Notes: a model not told the origin generated them from the letters alone. Shown: positions 53,041 to 61,278, counted from the stretch's first letter. The stretch: 64,000 nt of DNA from Oscillospiraceae bacterium (GCA_916988195.3 CAKASQ030000017.1:185012-249011); one strand, 5' to 3'. A program made the numbers and translations.

Positions 53041-54384
53041 TTACAGGGTCCCGGAAAATTTCTCGCGCACCTGTGCCGTCTTCCCGCAGCACATTCTGCC
53101 CTCGGGACACGCGCCCGTCATGAAGCACGTCGGGCCATAGAGGGAAAAGAGCCCCGGGTGCGCCGCGCGCAGGACTTTTAATGCCTCGGTGGCCAGTTCC
53201 CGGATCTCCCACTGCGCCCGCTCGCACGTGCGAAGGCGGAAGAAGGTATAGAGCTCGCCTGCGTTCATCGTCGAGACGACCGGGACTTGGAGCCCGCTCA
53301 CAAGAAGATATGAAAGCGCATCTTTTCCCACGCCCATGGAAGAAAGCTTCCTTGCCGCGGCTTCTGCAACAGAAAAGGCCTCCCGGTAGCGCGCCTCCAT
53401 CCCGGCTTTTCTGACGCTTTCAGGCAGAACAAACCGGCTGTAATCGGCGTTTTGCAGCAGATCCGGCGCGCAGAGCGCCTGCATCCGGTGGCGCGTCAGG
53501 TGCGTGAGCGCGGCAAGGGACATGCCGGAATATAAAAGCGTAAAGCTCGCCTGCTCCAGCTCGCGCTTGCGGTTATTTTGCAGCAACGTTCTTAATATCC
53601 GCGCCTGCTCGTCTCGCGTCAGTCCCGGCGCCTGCATGCCGTTTGCGAGATACGCCGCGCGGCAGATGAGCTTTTCGGGCTCTCTCGTTCCGTCCAGCAG
53701 CGTGACCTGCGCCTCCGGCAGAACCGGCACGCCATCCGGCAGCGGCAGCGTCTTTTTGGCGTACGCGTCCTTTTTCCGGACCGCCAGAAACGGCAGCTTC
53801 TCCTCGCACTGCAAAAACAGGCTCTCACCCAGCGCCCAAAGCTCCGGAATTTCGCTCCCGCGTCCATAGCGCAGTTCGTTCATCACGTGCAGAAGCTCGC
53901 GCGCGTTCATCGAGCAGAAGAAGTTGCTGCAAAAGCAGTACGGCAGCACGAACCGCGCGTCCTCTTTCGGGACGCCCGCCGCCTCGAGCTCGTCGTAGAT
54001 CGCAAACAGGCCGCGCACCGTCTCGTCAAAAATCGTCTTCTGCACATCGTCGGTCCAGTCCGGCGAGACATAGCCCGCCCTGGAAAAGTCAACATAGCGC
54101 CGGGACTTGACCGTAAAGGACGCGAGCCGGAACTCAATCAGGAACTGCTCGGCCAGCACCGAGACGTTTTCAAACGCGAGGTTCACGAATCCGTGCTCCA
54201 GCACCGACGTATGCCCCGAGGAAAGCACCTTCCCGATGAGCTTTTCGTTTTTCTCGCGTCCTGCGGCAATCGACGTTTCAAAAATCTCGTCCGCCGTGCC
54301 ATCCATGGTGGAAATTCTGCCGCCTGAGGCAATCATGGCCTCGATATTCGGCGTAAAACCTAAAATGGTAACATGTCCTTGCAT
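53041..54384 (-). CDS. thyX: FAD-dependent thymidylate synthase, double-length form
   Basis: 447 residues, about twice the usual ThyX length. The N-terminal half has a ThyX-like block EFRLASFTVKSRRYVDF, in which the RHR of the RHRxxSxxxxSxRY motif reads EFR. The C-terminal half has THLTRHRMQALCAP, which keeps RHR but lacks the SxRY part. The two halves may form one pseudo-dimer. It would make dTMP from dUMP with FADH2 and methylene-THF. The start at 54384 has AGGAG upstream. Confidence 0.85.
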   Translation of the reverse strand: MQGHVTILGFTPNIEAMIASGGRISTMDGTADEIFETSIAAGREKNEKLIGKVLSSGHTSVLEHGFVNLAFENVSVLAEQFLIEFRLASFTVKSRRYVDFSRAGYVSPDWTDDVQKTIFDETVRGLFAIYDELEAAGVPKEDARFVLPYCFCSNFFCSMNARELLHVMNELRYGRGSEIPELWALGESLFLQCEEKLPFLAVRKKDAYAKKTLPLPDGVPVLPEAQVTLLDGTREPEKLICRAAYLANGMQAPGLTRDEQARILRTLLQNNRKRELEQASFTLLYSGMSLAALTHLTRHRMQALCAPDLLQNADYSRFVLPESVRKAGMEARYREAFSVAEAAARKLSSMGVGKDALSYLLVSGLQVPVVSTMNAGELYTFFRLRTCERAQWEIRELATEALKVLRAAHPGLFSLYGPTCFMTGACPEGRMCCGKTAQVREKFSGTL

Positions 54385-54397
54385 AGGTACTCCTGTC

Positions 54398-55057
54398 TCA
54401 TCGGAAGGGATTTTCCTGTTCATCCAGCGCTTCGATGCGCCCGGCGCGCGCAAAGTCCGGTTTATAGTCCGGCAGATGCGTCTCAATCGCCGCCGCCAGC
54501 AACTGCGGGTTCAGCCCCGGGTTCTGCGCGGAAAGAATGCACGCCAGCCGAAGCTCGGTTTCGCTTACTGCCGCAATGGAAAGCGCGAAAATGAGCGGCT
54601 TGATGTCGAGCTCCTTGTCTCCTTTTTTGCTGCGCTTGGTGATAACGATGCTCTCGCGCGCAAAAAACGCGGCAAGCGCCTTCTGCGCATCTTCGGGAAC
54701 GCCGCCGTCATACTCGAGCGTCACCTCGGCCCGTAATCTCGTCAGCTCCTTGATTTTCCTCGCGCTCTCGTATGCCTCCAGTACCCGGATACCTGCCGGC
54801 AAAACGGCATTGAGCCGCACGGGAAGACCGGAAAGCTCAACCGAACCGTCTTCAATTTCAAAATCCAGAATCTCGCACCGGCTCTCCATACCGACCGGAA
54901 GCGGCAGCGCGATCGACACATACGCCCGGGGGCTGAAGCCCTGCGAATGCCAGATGAGAATGCCCGCGCGCTTGAACGCCCGCTGAAACACGCGCATGAG
55001 ATCCAGGTGCGAGAGGTATACCGCGTCGCCCCGCTTTTCAAACAGCAGCCTATTCAT
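54398..55057 (-). CDS. TIGR03936/DUF2344-family radical SAM-associated protein
   Basis: 219 residues starting MNRLLFEKRGDAVYLSHLDL, the conserved opening of DUF2344, followed by IWHSQGFSPRAYVSIALPLP. It overlaps the radical SAM gene by 8 bp; in many Firmicutes these two are linked or fused. The reaction is not known. It lies 13 bp upstream of thyX in the same run. Confidence 0.92.
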   Translation of the reverse strand: MNRLLFEKRGDAVYLSHLDLMRVFQRAFKRAGILIWHSQGFSPRAYVSIALPLPVGMESRCEILDFEIEDGSVELSGLPVRLNAVLPAGIRVLEAYESARKIKELTRLRAEVTLEYDGGVPEDAQKALAAFFARESIVITKRSKKGDKELDIKPLIFALSIAAVSETELRLACILSAQNPGLNPQLLAAAIETHLPDYKPDFARAGRIEALDEQENPFR

Positions 55058-56885
55058 CGCACACCCCTCTTTCGCTCAAACTCCGCGCGCCGCAGCCGGC
55101 GCATTTTGTGCGGCAGTCCGGCGTCGTAACAGACTGATACGCCAGCGCCCGCTCGCGCAGGAAAAAGTCCCGGCTCACGCCAATATCGATCGTCTGCCAC
55201 GGAAGGATTTCGTCCTCCGCAAAGCCGCGCGTCGTGTAAAATTCCGGGTCGACCCCGCAGTCGGAAAAGGCCTGCATCCAAAGATCATATCGGAAGTACT
55301 CGTCCCAGCCGTCTAATTTGCAGCCAAGCTCATGCGCGCGCAGCAGGACTTTTGATAGCCGCCGGTCGCCTCTGGCAAGAACCGCCTCGAGTCTGCTGAG
55401 GTCGCTCTCATGGTACCGGTAATCAACACCCCGCGCCGTCAGGCAACTTTGCAGCAGATGCACGCGCCGCAGATATTCCTCGGGGCTGGTCTGCTTCTCC
55501 CACTGGAACGGCGTGAAGGGCTTCGGCACAAAGAAGGCCGTCGCGAGGTTGATGGACAGCCGCCGTTTTTTGTTTGTCGCGTTCTGCCGCCAACAGTAGA
55601 CGATTTTGTTGACAAGCTCGGCAATCGCCGCCACGTCCTCATCCGTCTCCGTCGGAAGTCCCAGCATAAAATAGAGCTTCACGCTGTTCCAGCCGCCGGA
55701 AAACGCCGTGGCACAGGTCTCTAAAATTTCGCGCTCCGTGACATTTTTGTTGATCGCGTCACGAAGCCGCTGCGAGCCCGCCTCGGGCGCGAACGTCAGG
55801 CCGCTTTTTCGTACCTTCTGCACGCGAAGCATCAGGTCGCGAGAAAAATTATCCGCGCGCAGGCTCGGAAGCGAAAGGTTGATCTTCCGCGGCTCGCAGT
55901 AATCCAGCAGCTTGTCCGCAAGCTCCGGAAGCTTTCGGTAGTCGGACGTCGACAGGCTCGCGAGCGTCATTTCGCTGTTGCCGGAGTCTTCGAGCGATTC
56001 GATCGCCTGCCGGCAGAGCGTGTCCACGCTTTTCGCGCGCACCGGCCGGTAGCAGAAGCCCGCCTGACAGAAGCGGCAGCTGCGGATGCAGCCGCGGAAA
56101 AGTTCAAGATTCGTCCGGTCATGGACAATTTCCGTCGAGGGAACGATCGTCTTCGTCGGAAAATACGACTTGTCCATGTCCTGTATGATGCGCTTTCTGA
56201 CACGCGCGGGCGCGCCGTTTTTGGGCGTGATGGCGGCAAGCGTTCCATCTTCGTTATAGGTGTGCTCATAGAAAGATGGCACATACACGCCGTCGATTTT
56301 GCTCACGCGCAGGAGAAATTCCTGCTTCGTGCAGCCGTCCTTTTTCGCCTGCCGGTAGCACTCGATGATCTCCTTTGTGATCTCCTCGCCCTCGCCGAGC
56401 GAAAAAAAGTCGATGAAGTCTGCCAGCGGCTCGGGATTCACCGCGCACACGCCCCCGGCAAAGACGATGTTCTCAAGGCCTTCTCGTTCGCGAGCCAACA
56501 GCGGCACACAGGAGAGCTCCAGCATATTTAAAATGTTGGTGTAGCTCATCTCGTAGCCGATCGTAAATGCGATCAGGTCGAACGCTTTCACAGGGTCATG
56601 GCTCTCGAGGGCGTAAAGGGGAATGGCGTGCTTTCGCATCTCTGCTTCCATGTCGCCCCACGGCGCGAACACCCGCTCGCACCACACGCCCGGCATCTCA
56701 TTCATGAGCCCATATAAAATGCGCATGCCGATGTTGGACATGCCGATCTCATAGGTATCCGGGAAGCAGAACGCCACGCGCACGTCCACATTCTTCTTAT
56801 CCTTTACGATCTGGTTATACTCGCCGCCTACATAGCGCGCTGGCTTCTGCACCTGCGGCAGAATTCTGTGTAAGGTATCTGTCAT
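55050..56885 (-). CDS. TIGR03960-family radical SAM protein with B12-binding-like domain
   Basis: 611 residues. The N-terminal domain (VRVAFCFPDTYEIGMSNIGM) is B12-binding-like. The radical SAM core has the cluster motif CIRSCRFCQAGF (CxxxCxxC), then SLPSLRADNFSRDL and LTFAPEAGSQRLRDAINKN. It is a conserved Clostridial and Cyanobacterial enzyme with unknown target; RNA or protein modification is suspected. It heads the radical SAM-DUF2344-thyX run. Confidence 0.93.
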   Translation of the reverse strand: MTDTLHRILPQVQKPARYVGGEYNQIVKDKKNVDVRVAFCFPDTYEIGMSNIGMRILYGLMNEMPGVWCERVFAPWGDMEAEMRKHAIPLYALESHDPVKAFDLIAFTIGYEMSYTNILNMLELSCVPLLAREREGLENIVFAGGVCAVNPEPLADFIDFFSLGEGEEITKEIIECYRQAKKDGCTKQEFLLRVSKIDGVYVPSFYEHTYNEDGTLAAITPKNGAPARVRKRIIQDMDKSYFPTKTIVPSTEIVHDRTNLELFRGCIRSCRFCQAGFCYRPVRAKSVDTLCRQAIESLEDSGNSEMTLASLSTSDYRKLPELADKLLDYCEPRKINLSLPSLRADNFSRDLMLRVQKVRKSGLTFAPEAGSQRLRDAINKNVTEREILETCATAFSGGWNSVKLYFMLGLPTETDEDVAAIAELVNKIVYCWRQNATNKKRRLSINLATAFFVPKPFTPFQWEKQTSPEEYLRRVHLLQSCLTARGVDYRYHESDLSRLEAVLARGDRRLSKVLLRAHELGCKLDGWDEYFRYDLWMQAFSDCGVDPEFYTTRGFAEDEILPWQTIDIGVSRDFFLRERALAYQSVTTPDCRTKCAGCGARSLSERGVCDE

Positions 56886-56910
56886 AGCTCTACCTCAAAA
56901 AGTCAAAGTT

Positions 56911-57504
56911 CTATTTATTATACCTTACCGGAGCCCGAGAAACAAGCCCTTCTTCGTGTCCGTGGCGCAGCACACGCGCAAAAACGACAAGCCAGAGTGC
57001 AACCGGCGCAAACCCGAGCCCATACGCCCGCGCGCAGAAAACCGCACCCGCCAGTCCCGCTGCGCAGACCGCAAGACCTGCTATGTTGGAGACCGCCTCC
57101 GCCCGCCCGAGCGGCAGAACCAAGCAAAGCCCTGCCCGCAGCGCCCGCCCGCCATCCAGCGGATAGACCGGCATCGCGTTAAAAAGCCCCAGAAGCAGGC
57201 TGATTGCCGCGCAGGTAGCGTATGCTTTCCGCAACGCAAGGCACACGAGTACGCTCATCCCGGGACCTGCCAACGCGCAAAAAATCTCCTGCCGGTAGCC
57301 AAGCCCTCGGGTCTCGATTTTCGCGTCGCACATGCCGAGCCGAATCCCCGTTACCCTTCCCCCGACCAGATAGATGGCCATTACATGCCCCGCCTCGTGC
57401 GCCGCCGCGGCCGCAAGAAACGCGTAGAAAACACGCGGCTCAGCCAGCAGCCGCAGCAGGCACAGTGCGGCAGCAAAGCCGGGCGCGAGATCAAGGCGTT
57501 TCAC
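56911..57504 (-). CDS. M50-family (SpoIVFB-like) site-2 metalloprotease
   Basis: 197 residues with about five membrane helices. The zinc site HEAGH is at residues 36-40, and the third ligand is in NAMPVYPLDGGRAL. SpoIVFB-type proteases cut pro-sigma-K in the forespore membrane. The start is taken as GTG at 57504, overlapping the upstream gene by 14 bp; the ribosome site is weak, so translation may be coupled. A different S2P substrate is possible. Confidence 0.85.
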   Translation of the reverse strand: MKRLDLAPGFAAALCLLRLLAEPRVFYAFLAAAAAHEAGHVMAIYLVGGRVTGIRLGMCDAKIETRGLGYRQEIFCALAGPGMSVLVCLALRKAYATCAAISLLLGLFNAMPVYPLDGGRALRAGLCLVLPLGRAEAVSNIAGLAVCAAGLAGAVFCARAYGLGFAPVALWLVVFARVLRHGHEEGLVSRAPVRYNK

Positions 57505-57766
57505 CGGCAAGCGCCTGATACGACTCTGCGAACGCCGCCACAACGCTCTCGCCATCTGACAGCGCATCCCGGAGCTCTGCAAAGGCCGCGCGCGTCCGGC
57601 CTCCTTCTCCAAGTCCCAGCACGTCTCGCACCGTCTCTACCGCGCCGGGGCAGCATGTCCGGACGGTCAGCACCACGGCAGCCAGCGCGAGCGACAAATA
57701 TGCCCGCGAACTCCAGCGCGCCCAGCGCCCCGTTTTTTGCCCTTCTTCCCGCTTCGTCTTCTCCAT
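57491..57766 (-). CDS. Small single-pass membrane protein next to the M50 protease
   Basis: 91 residues with a basic start, one membrane helix (YLSLALAAVVLTVRTC) and a soluble C-terminal part. The ATG at 57766 lies 8 bp from GGAGG; the ATG at 57772 is too close. It sits where spoIVFA lies in other spore formers, and may be a short functional analogue, but it lacks the M23-like domain. Confidence 0.72.
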   Translation of the reverse strand: MEKTKREEGQKTGRWARWSSRAYLSLALAAVVLTVRTCCPGAVETVRDVLGLGEGGRTRAAFAELRDALSDGESVVAAFAESYQALAGETP

Positions 57767-57822
57767 TTGCATCGCCTCCGGTTCATTTTTATGCGGCTTT
57801 TAGAAAATCATGCGTTTGCCTC

Positions 57823-57851
57823 TTGACAAAACCGGTTTTGTTCACTATAAT
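57823..57851 (+). promoter_or_regulatory. Promoter of tRNA-Pro
   Basis: Perfect TTGACA (57823-57828) and TATAAT (57846-57851) with a 17-bp spacer. Confidence 0.93.
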
Positions 57852-57862
57852 AATCGAGCTAA

Positions 57863-57939
57863 CGGGGTGTGGCGAAGTTTGGTATCGCGCTTGGTTCGGG
57901 ACCAAGAGGCCTCGGGTTCGAATCCCGACACTCCGACCA
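57863..57939 (+). tRNA. tRNA-Pro, anticodon CGG
   Basis: A full cloverleaf: acceptor stem CGGGGTG / CACTCCG, anticodon stem CTTGG / CCAAG with loop TTCGGGA (anticodon CGG at 57897-57899), T-loop GTTCGAATC, discriminator A and encoded CCA. Its 3' half is the attachment site of the integrated element, and remains intact. Confidence 0.96.
57894..57939 (+). repeat. Left attachment site (tRNA 3' half)
   Basis: 46 bp identical to 62179-62224, running from the anticodon loop to the CCA end. Confidence 0.95.
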
Positions 57940-57945
57940 CTGGAA

Positions 57946-57980
57946 AATCCTGAAATCGTATGATTTCGGGATTTTTCTTT
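57946..57980 (+). terminator. Terminator supplied behind tRNA-Pro by the element
   Basis: AATCCTGAAATC / GATTTCGGGATT stem followed by TTTCTTT. It replaces the original tRNA terminator, now at 62225-62264. Confidence 0.85.
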
Positions 57981-58007
57981 ACTTTTCAGGCGGTTTTGCA
58001 GTTCCCG

Positions 58008-58026
58008 TTCTAACGCATTTCTAACA
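58008..58026 (+). other. Candidate integrase arm-type sites, left
   Basis: TTCTAACGCATTTCTAACA holds two TTCTAAC units. A 17/19 match in the same orientation is at 62019-62037 near the right end. It overlaps the integrase stop codon. Confidence 0.5.
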
Positions 58027-59172
58027 AGCGCTCGACAGTGTACCGGAGATTGTCTGGGCTAACTGCTGCTTTCTCGACACGTCCAGATGCCCGTAGAGGT
58101 CTGCTGTCATACGAATGTCGGCGTGTCCCATCCAGTCCTGCACGTCTTTCAGCGGCGTTCCTGCGTTAATCAGAAGGCTGGCGCAGCTGTGTCTGATTTC
58201 GTGAAAACGGATATGCGGTAAACCGTGCTTTTTTAGAAGGTCGTTAAAACGATGGCTTATATAGTCCGGCGAGTACGGGTGTCCATCGTCCCATTTGAAC
58301 ACATATGGATTCTCAGTATAATCCGCGCCGAACAAACGCCGGTTCTCAGCTTCTGCTCGCTTGGCTTCTGCAAAAATTGCTCTGGCTTCCGGGGTCAGCG
58401 GAAACGTGCGGCGGCTCGTTCGGTTCTTCGTCTTGTCCTTTTCCACGACGGAAGTGACTTTCACGACCGTATGACAGATAGAGAGCGTTCCGCGTTCTTC
58501 GTCAATGCTGTCCCATTGCAGACCGAGCAGTTCACTTCTGCGCAGTCCGTAAATTGCTGTGATTTTGACAAGCGGCAGCAGCGGGTCATTTTGTAGTGCG
58601 GCGAATAGTGTCTGCATCTGCGCTGCACTGTAAAAATGCGCTTCCTTCCGCTCCTTCTGCGGCAGCTGCACAAACTGGCACGGGTTGGAGGATAAAAGCT
58701 GATTGCGCACAGCTTCCGTCAGTGCCTGAAATAGAACATTCTTATGCAGGCGCAGACTTTTGGGAGACAAGCCGCCTTTTCCATCCAGCCGCCCGTTCGC
58801 TCTTTTTTCATCGAAATACGCTTGCAGAACCTTCGTCGTGACCTCTTGCAGTCTGATACCGAGTGCGTCAAAATACGGAAGAATATGCGTCTGCGCCAGC
58901 GTATCATAGCCCTGATAGGTAACTTCGTCTACACGCTTCTTCGTCTGTTCCAGCCAGAGACGAATATAGTCCGAAAAACGCACATCATCATGGATAATTC
59001 CGGCTTGCGTTTCATATTTTCGCAGCGTTTCGCGCAGCATCTGTTCCGCCTTGCGTTTGTTTCCCTTGACCGGCAGGCCGGTTGAAATCCATTTCTGTTT
59101 GCGTTTGCCGTTTTCGGTGCTGTTCAGCACCATGTAAAATTTATCGTTCTTTATTTGCAGGCTTCCTGTCAT
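58021..59172 (-). CDS. int: Tyrosine recombinase integrase of the tRNA-Pro element
   Basis: 383 residues. An AP2-like arm-binding N-terminus (GSLQIKNDKFYMVLNSTENG), a core-binding SAM-like domain and a catalytic domain with YGLRRSELLGLQWDSI, FHEIRHSCASLLINAG and WMGHADIRMTADLYGHLD give the Arg, His-x-x-Arg, His and Tyr residues. It integrates the element into the tRNA-Pro 3' end, which lies 82 bp away. AAAGGAG precedes the ATG. It resembles Tn916-like and phage integrases. Confidence 0.96.
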   Translation of the reverse strand: MTGSLQIKNDKFYMVLNSTENGKRKQKWISTGLPVKGNKRKAEQMLRETLRKYETQAGIIHDDVRFSDYIRLWLEQTKKRVDEVTYQGYDTLAQTHILPYFDALGIRLQEVTTKVLQAYFDEKRANGRLDGKGGLSPKSLRLHKNVLFQALTEAVRNQLLSSNPCQFVQLPQKERKEAHFYSAAQMQTLFAALQNDPLLPLVKITAIYGLRRSELLGLQWDSIDEERGTLSICHTVVKVTSVVEKDKTKNRTSRRTFPLTPEARAIFAEAKRAEAENRRLFGADYTENPYVFKWDDGHPYSPDYISHRFNDLLKKHGLPHIRFHEIRHSCASLLINAGTPLKDVQDWMGHADIRMTADLYGHLDVSRKQQLAQTISGTLSSAC

Positions 59173-59202
59173 TGGTTACTCCTTTCTGACACTAGCCTGC
59201 TG

Positions 59203-59394
59203 TTATCGATGGACTGTGTAGCGTGCGGAATTGATATAATCCAGCACACAGATTTTTGGAACGAGATACTTTTTCCCGATTCGCTTGGAGCCGATTATGC
59301 CGTCATGCAGCAGCTGATAGGCGGATTTTCGGCTGATTCCGAGCGCACGGGCAAGCTCTTCCGGCGTGAGAATATCGCGGTATTCGTTGAGCAT
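59203..59394 (-). CDS. Excisionase-like HTH protein
   Basis: 63 residues forming a MerR/excisionase-type winged helix: LTPEELARALGISRKSAYQL and a wing GSKRIGKKYLVP. It lies between integrase and rep on the same strand, as xis genes do. AAGGGGG precedes the ATG. It probably directs excision. Confidence 0.9.
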   Translation of the reverse strand: MLNEYRDILTPEELARALGISRKSAYQLLHDGIIGSKRIGKKYLVPKICVLDYINSARYTVHR

Positions 59395-59406
59395 CTAGCT
59401 GCCCCC

Positions 59407-60327
59407 TTAAAACAGTTCGCCATTCAGCAAGGGTGCCTGCATCCGACAAACGGAGGTCAAACGGCGCTTGAAAGCTTCAAAGCTCGCCGGTTCCTCAAGC
59501 TGCACGTTGGGATACTGCTTCTCCAACGGAATATTGCTGAGGATATAGACCTTCGTATAGCACGCGACGCGGTCTGCATACCGGCACGGCAGCATGAGCG
59601 GATACCCGTCCAGATAGCAGAGCATATCGGACAGCGGCAGACTGGAGCGAAATTCGTCATAGACGATCACGTCCTGCCCGCTGTAGCCGTCAAAGGGATG
59701 CGCATAGTTTGTCACGCGGAAGACGTTTTCATAGCCGTACAATTCCATGACCTTGCGCGTCTTTCCAACGCCTGTTTCGCCCCAGATATACTCGACTTTC
59801 AGCTTGCGGAACTCCTTACGATACTTTTCTTCCAGCAGCGTCTGACGGGCTTGCTCAATGCGTTGCAGGTGCAGCATAGCACTCGGACACTCCCGCAGTA
59901 TCTCGGCATTTGTCGCACCGTTTTCGACCATTGCAAGAATTGTTTCCGACTGCTTTACACGGCGGTCTGATTCCTCCGGCAGTTCGCCGGATTCTTCAAA
60001 CGTTTCGGGCTTGTTTGTCTCGGATTTTTCGCTGTCACGCCACTTGCCCTCTTTGCGGATATAATCCCGGTTTTCCCGATGGCTTCCTCTGGCTCCTTCA
60101 ATATGCGCACCATAAAACCGGCGCTGCATCATGGAAAACTCCTTGGCATTCTCAAATGCGACATACAAATGCGTGTGATATGTTGAACCTTCTTCGTCGC
60201 ACATGCACCAATAGATCACGCTTGAAATATCCTGCAAAGTATTGCGGATGGTTTCATGGGTATAACCATGTTCCTGCGGGTTGTTGAATGTCAACTGAAA
60301 CTTACGATATGCCTTACTTCTTGGCAT
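59407..60327 (-). CDS. rep: CRESS-DNA-virus-like replication initiator (HUH endonuclease plus SF3 helicase)
   Basis: 306 residues from MPRSKAYRKF. HUH motif I is FQLTFNNP (10-17), motif II is HTHLYVAF (51-58, His-x-His) and motif III is YIRK (Y89, K92). The superfamily 3 helicase has Walker A GETGVGKT (183-190), Walker B VIVYDE (220-225) and motif C ILSN (262-265). This is the layout of circovirus/geminivirus Reps and bacterial pCRESS plasmids. The start has GGAGG upstream. It should nick the hairpin at 60448-60471. Confidence 0.93.
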   Translation of the reverse strand: MPRSKAYRKFQLTFNNPQEHGYTHETIRNTLQDISSVIYWCMCDEEGSTYHTHLYVAFENAKEFSMMQRRFYGAHIEGARGSHRENRDYIRKEGKWRDSEKSETNKPETFEESGELPEESDRRVKQSETILAMVENGATNAEILRECPSAMLHLQRIEQARQTLLEEKYRKEFRKLKVEYIWGETGVGKTRKVMELYGYENVFRVTNYAHPFDGYSGQDVIVYDEFRSSLPLSDMLCYLDGYPLMLPCRYADRVACYTKVYILSNIPLEKQYPNVQLEEPASFEAFKRRLTSVCRMQAPLLNGELF

Positions 60328-60447
60328 AATACCTCCTTTGTACTGTTGAGAATCATCTCCTTTCAAAATAACAATCAATCTTCAAAAAATATCAAAGCAA
60401 TTTCTGATGATTCTATGGATTGATGGTTGTACACAACTTACGTTGTT

Positions 60448-60471
60448 GGACAGGGTAATACTTCCCTGTCC
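60448..60471 (-). promoter_or_regulatory. Candidate rolling-circle origin hairpin with viral nonanucleotide
   Basis: A perfect 8-bp stem, GGACAGGG / CCCTGTCC, holds an 8-nt loop. On the minus strand the loop and first stem base read AAGTATTAC, a full match to NANTATTAC, the CRESS-DNA virus nick motif. GTTGT/ACAAC repeats next to it (60426-60447) may be iterons. Confidence 0.75.
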
Positions 60472-60714
60472 TTAGAGGTGCTTTTTCAAAAACTCCAAAC
60501 CTTCATTTGAGACTTGCTGCAACTGCTCAATTGACAGGTTTTCAAAAAACTTCATAACCGTCTGTTTTCCAGCTTCAGCTTTCAACTGCTGAATAATCAG
60601 CTGCAAGCAAGCCGTTGCATCGTTTGAAATACACGCATTTTTCTTGTATTTCTGCAACAGTTCATAAACATCATCCGGAACTGTCAGGTTTATCCGTTTC
60701 TTGTCTGATGGCAT
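60472..60714 (-). CDS. Ribbon-helix-helix regulator of the element
   Basis: 80 residues: KKRINLTVPDDVYELLQKYK is a typical RHH (CopG/Arc) opening, followed by a helical C-terminus. GGAGGTG lies upstream of the ATG. Its promoter holds a palindromic site in the -35/-10 spacer, so it probably represses itself and perhaps rep, like copy-control CopG proteins. Confidence 0.88.
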   Translation of the reverse strand: MPSDKKRINLTVPDDVYELLQKYKKNACISNDATACLQLIIQQLKAEAGKQTVMKFFENLSIEQLQQVSNEGLEFLKKHL

Positions 60715-60736
60715 CTTTTGTCACCTCCATACAATG

Positions 60737-60786
60737 AAAATAGCACGCAGAGTAACTCTTGTCAAGGAGTATTTTGGAGTAACTCC
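60737..60786 (-). promoter_or_regulatory. Promoter of the RHH gene with two palindromic operators
   Basis: Minus-strand TTGACA (60760-60765) and TATTTT (60737-60742), spacer 17 bp. AGAGTAACTCT (60749-60759) lies fully within the spacer and GGAGTAACTCC (60776-60786) just upstream of the -35. Confidence 0.8.
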
Positions 60787-60789
60787 CAC

Positions 60790-61015
60790 CGCAAGCCGCG
60801 CCTGCGGCGCGGAGGCATACAAGGTGGTGCAGGCTCCTGTGGGGCAGTCTGCTGCAACGCACCGACACTTCTGCAAATCTGCTGATGCAGTGGAATGCGC
60901 GGGGGCTGCATACACGCGAGCCGCTTCGCTCTCGCGTATGCCCGACTGGGAGCCTGTGCAGGCTTTCGTAGGTGAATATAAAAACAGCCGCTGACACGTC
61001 TCCGGTGCGTCTGCG
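60790..61015. other. GC-rich palindromic non-coding segment of the element
   Basis: No credible ORF. Nested inverted repeats include CATACACGCGAG / CTCGCGTATG (about 60910-60942) and CAGGCTCC / GGAGCCTG (about 60830 and 60950). It differs in composition from the AT-rich genes beside it. It could be a second (single-strand) origin or a structured RNA. Confidence 0.5.
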
Positions 61016-61024
61016 GCCGCTTTA

Positions 61025-61264
61025 TTATTCTGGAAAGAAATATGACACCGGAACCTGAAACACCTGTGACAGCCCGTAAAGCTCGATATCCGTCACTGTC
61101 CGCTGTTTGTCTTCAATTCTTGAAATAGAACCACGGCACACATAAATCGCAAGCATTTCCAGCTTGTCAGAAACTGTCTGCTGGCTCCATCCTTTTGCAG
61201 TCCGAAGTGCCCGCAGCTTGTCTCCGATCATGTTCATTTCTGTACCGTCCACAATCCTGGCCAC
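61025..61264 (-). CDS. XRE-family repressor of the element
   Basis: 79 residues. The HTH reads MIGDKLRALRTAKGWSQQTV then SRIEDKQRTVTDIEL, ending QVPVSYFFPE. The start is taken as GTG at 61264, 8 bp after GGAGG; the internal ATG at 61237 has only a poor site. It is divergent from the DUF2726 gene, with two inverted operator copies between, and likely controls both. Confidence 0.85.
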   Translation of the reverse strand: MARIVDGTEMNMIGDKLRALRTAKGWSQQTVSDKLEMLAIYVCRGSISRIEDKQRTVTDIELYGLSQVFQVPVSYFFPE

Positions 61265-61278
61265 ACTGTATCCCTCCG

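Noticed and set aside
60448..60471. Simple terminator of the RHH gene
   Set aside because: There is no T-run after the stem on the minus strand, and the loop matches the viral nick motif; an origin role is the better reading, although a dual role is not excluded.
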